Shown: positions 32,505 to 33,681 of the stretch, piece by piece
Numbering within the stretch: the stretch's first letter is position 1
Layout: each line of letters begins with the position of its first letter
Made by a program: the position numbers and the translations under genes
Origin: Azoarcus sp031556475
Lineage (GTDB): Bacteria > Pseudomonadota > Gammaproteobacteria > Burkholderiales > Rhodocyclaceae
Direction: 5' to 3'
Length of the DNA stretch: 33,681 bases
Assembly (NCBI GenBank): GCA_031556475.1
Contig: JAVBSY010000157.1
Location: 1 to 33,681 of the forward strand
The notes under the pieces: model-generated
Told to the model about the DNA's origin: nothing
Seen by the model: only the letters and a program-made list of their open reading frames with translations
Database searches by the model: none

Positions 32505-32636
32505 CGTGAGCCACCGGCAAATCATCTGGATGAATCGCTTCTGGGGTAATCCCCCGACAACCCGTCATGCGAGGATCATTGTAGCGGCAACGGCTAGAAT
32601 CGGTGTTTCGTCCGCCTCGCCGTTCCAACCCCGCCC
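32505..32636. promoter_or_regulatory. Divergent promoter region, AAA+ module and uvrA
   Basis: These 132 bases separate the minus-strand module from the plus-strand uvrA-family gene. TAGAAT at 32595-32600 is a plausible -10 box for the latter, but no good -35 or LexA-type CTGT-N8-ACAG site is visible. I could not assign the minus-strand promoter. Confidence 0.35.
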
Positions 32637-33681
32637 ATGTCCGCCGACTCCAACGATTCCGCCGCTTCACCAGACAGCATCCGCATTCGCGGCGCGCGAC
32701 AGAACAACCTGCGCGATCTTTCCCTCGACCTGCCGCTGAACCGCCTTACCGTCGTCACCGGCGTATCCGGCTCGGGTAAGTCGTCGCTGGTGTTCGATAC
32801 GCTCTATGCCGAGGGGCAGCGGCGCTACGTGGAGACTTTTTCGCCCTACGCGCGGCAGTTTCTCGATCGCATGGACCGGCCCCAGGTGGACCGCATCGAC
32901 GGCGTGCCACCAGCAATCGCCATCGACCAGACCAATCCGGTGCGCACGTCACGCTCCACGGTCGGGACGATGACCGAGCTGGCCGACCACTTCAAGCTGC
33001 TCTACGCCCGCGCTGCCCGCCTGTTCTGCCGCTGCTGCGGCGAGCCGGTGCGGCGCGACACGCCGGACAGCATCGCCACCGATCTGGCCCAACGCTGCGC
33101 GGCGGCGGGCGATCCGCGCCTGACGGTGTGTTTTCCGGTGGCGGTGCCGGCCAGTTTCAGCCCTGCCGAGGTCACCGAGTTGCTCGCCCGCCAGGGCTAT
33201 ACCCGCATCCATGGCGAGGCGGACGGAAACGGCGGCGTGCTTCAGGTGGTGCAGGACCGCTTTCGCCTGTCGTCAGCCGAGCCTGCGCGGCTGGGCGAGG
33301 CGCTGGAAACCGCCCTGCAGCGCGGCCACGGCCGGCTTGCGGTGTTCGCCAGCGGTGAGGACAAGCAGGAAGCCGTCTGGCGCTATTCCGCCGACCTGCA
33401 CTGCGCGGCGTGCGATATCCGCTATGCCGATCCGACGCCCGGCCTGTTCTCGTTCAATTCACCCATCGGCGCCTGCGACACCTGCCGGGGTTTCGGTCGC
33501 GTGATCGGCGTGGATTTTTCCCTCGTCATTCCGGACGAATCGAAAACACTAGCCGAAGGGGCGGTCAAGCCGTGGCAGACGCAGAGCTTCCGCGAATGCC
33601 AGGACGACATGGCGAAAATGGCGAAGAAGTACGGCGTGGCGATGAACGTGCCGTTTCGCGATCTGCCGCCGGAACATCGCC
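32637..33681 (+). CDS. uvrA: UvrA-family excinuclease ATPase, N-terminal part
   Basis: An open frame runs from the ATG at 32637 to the window edge, giving 348 complete codons. Walker A GVSGSGKSS sits near residue 43, followed by LYAEGQRRYVETFSPYARQFLDRMDRPQVDRIDG and the block PPAIAIDQTNPVRTSRSTVGTMTE. CRCCG and the later CAAC / CDTCRGFG pairs are the Cys residues of the first UvrA zinc module. It would recognise DNA lesions with UvrB. The ETFSPYARQF version differs from the common ESLSAYARQF of housekeeping UvrA and suggests a UvrA paralogue, possibly the very long form found in some beta- and gammaproteobacteria. The C-terminus is outside the window, so this stays open. Confidence 0.88.
   Translation, partial: MSADSNDSAASPDSIRIRGARQNNLRDLSLDLPLNRLTVVTGVSGSGKSSLVFDTLYAEGQRRYVETFSPYARQFLDRMDRPQVDRIDGVPPAIAIDQTNPVRTSRSTVGTMTELADHFKLLYARAARLFCRCCGEPVRRDTPDSIATDLAQRCAAAGDPRLTVCFPVAVPASFSPAEVTELLARQGYTRIHGEADGNGGVLQVVQDRFRLSSAEPARLGEALETALQRGHGRLAVFASGEDKQEAVWRYSADLHCAACDIRYADPTPGLFSFNSPIGACDTCRGFGRVIGVDFSLVIPDESKTLAEGAVKPWQTQSFRECQDDMAKMAKKYGVAMNVPFRDLPPEHR

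Noticed and set aside
28576..32636. Attachment sites or IS ends flanking the AT-richer module
   Set aside because: No direct or inverted repeat shared by the two flanks could be seen, and there is no integrase or transposase gene in the window.

Overview
The window is a 33.7 kb piece of a high-GC Gram-negative chromosome, most likely a betaproteobacterium. The clues are the ribE-ribBX-ribH-nusB order, hopanoid genes hpnD/hpnE, TonB-dependent receptors, a PlpD-type patatin and DUF3422/DUF2946/DUF2950/DUF3300 genes. I cannot fix the genus from sequence alone (Rhodocyclales-like is a guess). Both ends are cut: a chemoreceptor tail on the left and a uvrA-family gene on the right.

Layout, left to right. 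(1) 1-2704: chemoreceptor C-terminus, a bidirectional terminator, then on the minus strand an Atm1-type ABC exporter preceded by a LysE/RhtB exporter. (2) 2894-8868, minus strand: a five-gene cell-envelope cluster in transcription order DUF3300, DUF2950, PlpD-like patatin/beta-barrel, SYLF (Ysc84) lipid-binding protein and an internally duplicated periplasmic protein, closed by a good terminator. (3) 8869-14733, plus strand: a promoter, a cobalamin riboswitch with a visible Shine-Dalgarno-sequestering hairpin, then btuB-btuF-btuC-btuD and a degenerate PduO-like adenosyltransferase homologue. Together these form a vitamin B12 capture and import operon. (4) 14724-17394, minus strand: ribE-ribBX-ribH-nusB. 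The bifunctional-looking RibB carries a GTP cyclohydrolase II domain without its zinc cysteines. (5) 17591-20813, plus strand: DUF1697, hpnD, hpnE and a small uncharacterised gene. (6) 20946-23643: an AraC regulator and a cupin gene overlapping tail to tail, then DUF3422. (7) 23735-28575, plus strand: DUF2946 protein, thioredoxin-like protein, TonB receptor and a BNR/sialidase-like beta-propeller with Cys clusters, possibly metal (copper?) related by inference. (8) 28694-32504, minus strand: a more AT-rich two-gene module described below. (9) 32637-end: uvrA family.

The most unusual system is the module at 28694-32504. Its first gene is a RavA/MoxR-type AAA+ ATPase whose C-terminal half is a GLUG-type beta-solenoid, normally seen in surface or secreted proteins. 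It includes a recently duplicated 57-bp coil with a cysteine ladder. Its partner, 13 nt downstream, joins an N-terminal LRAT/NlpC-P60-like thiol-enzyme domain (His57, Asn69, Cys134) to a ViaA-like region and a C-terminal vWA domain with an intact MIDAS. MoxR-vWA pairs are known as chaperone-like and conflict-system cores. I do not recognise this combination of solenoid-bearing ATPase and LRAT-vWA protein. The composition shift and isolated position suggest horizontal acquisition.
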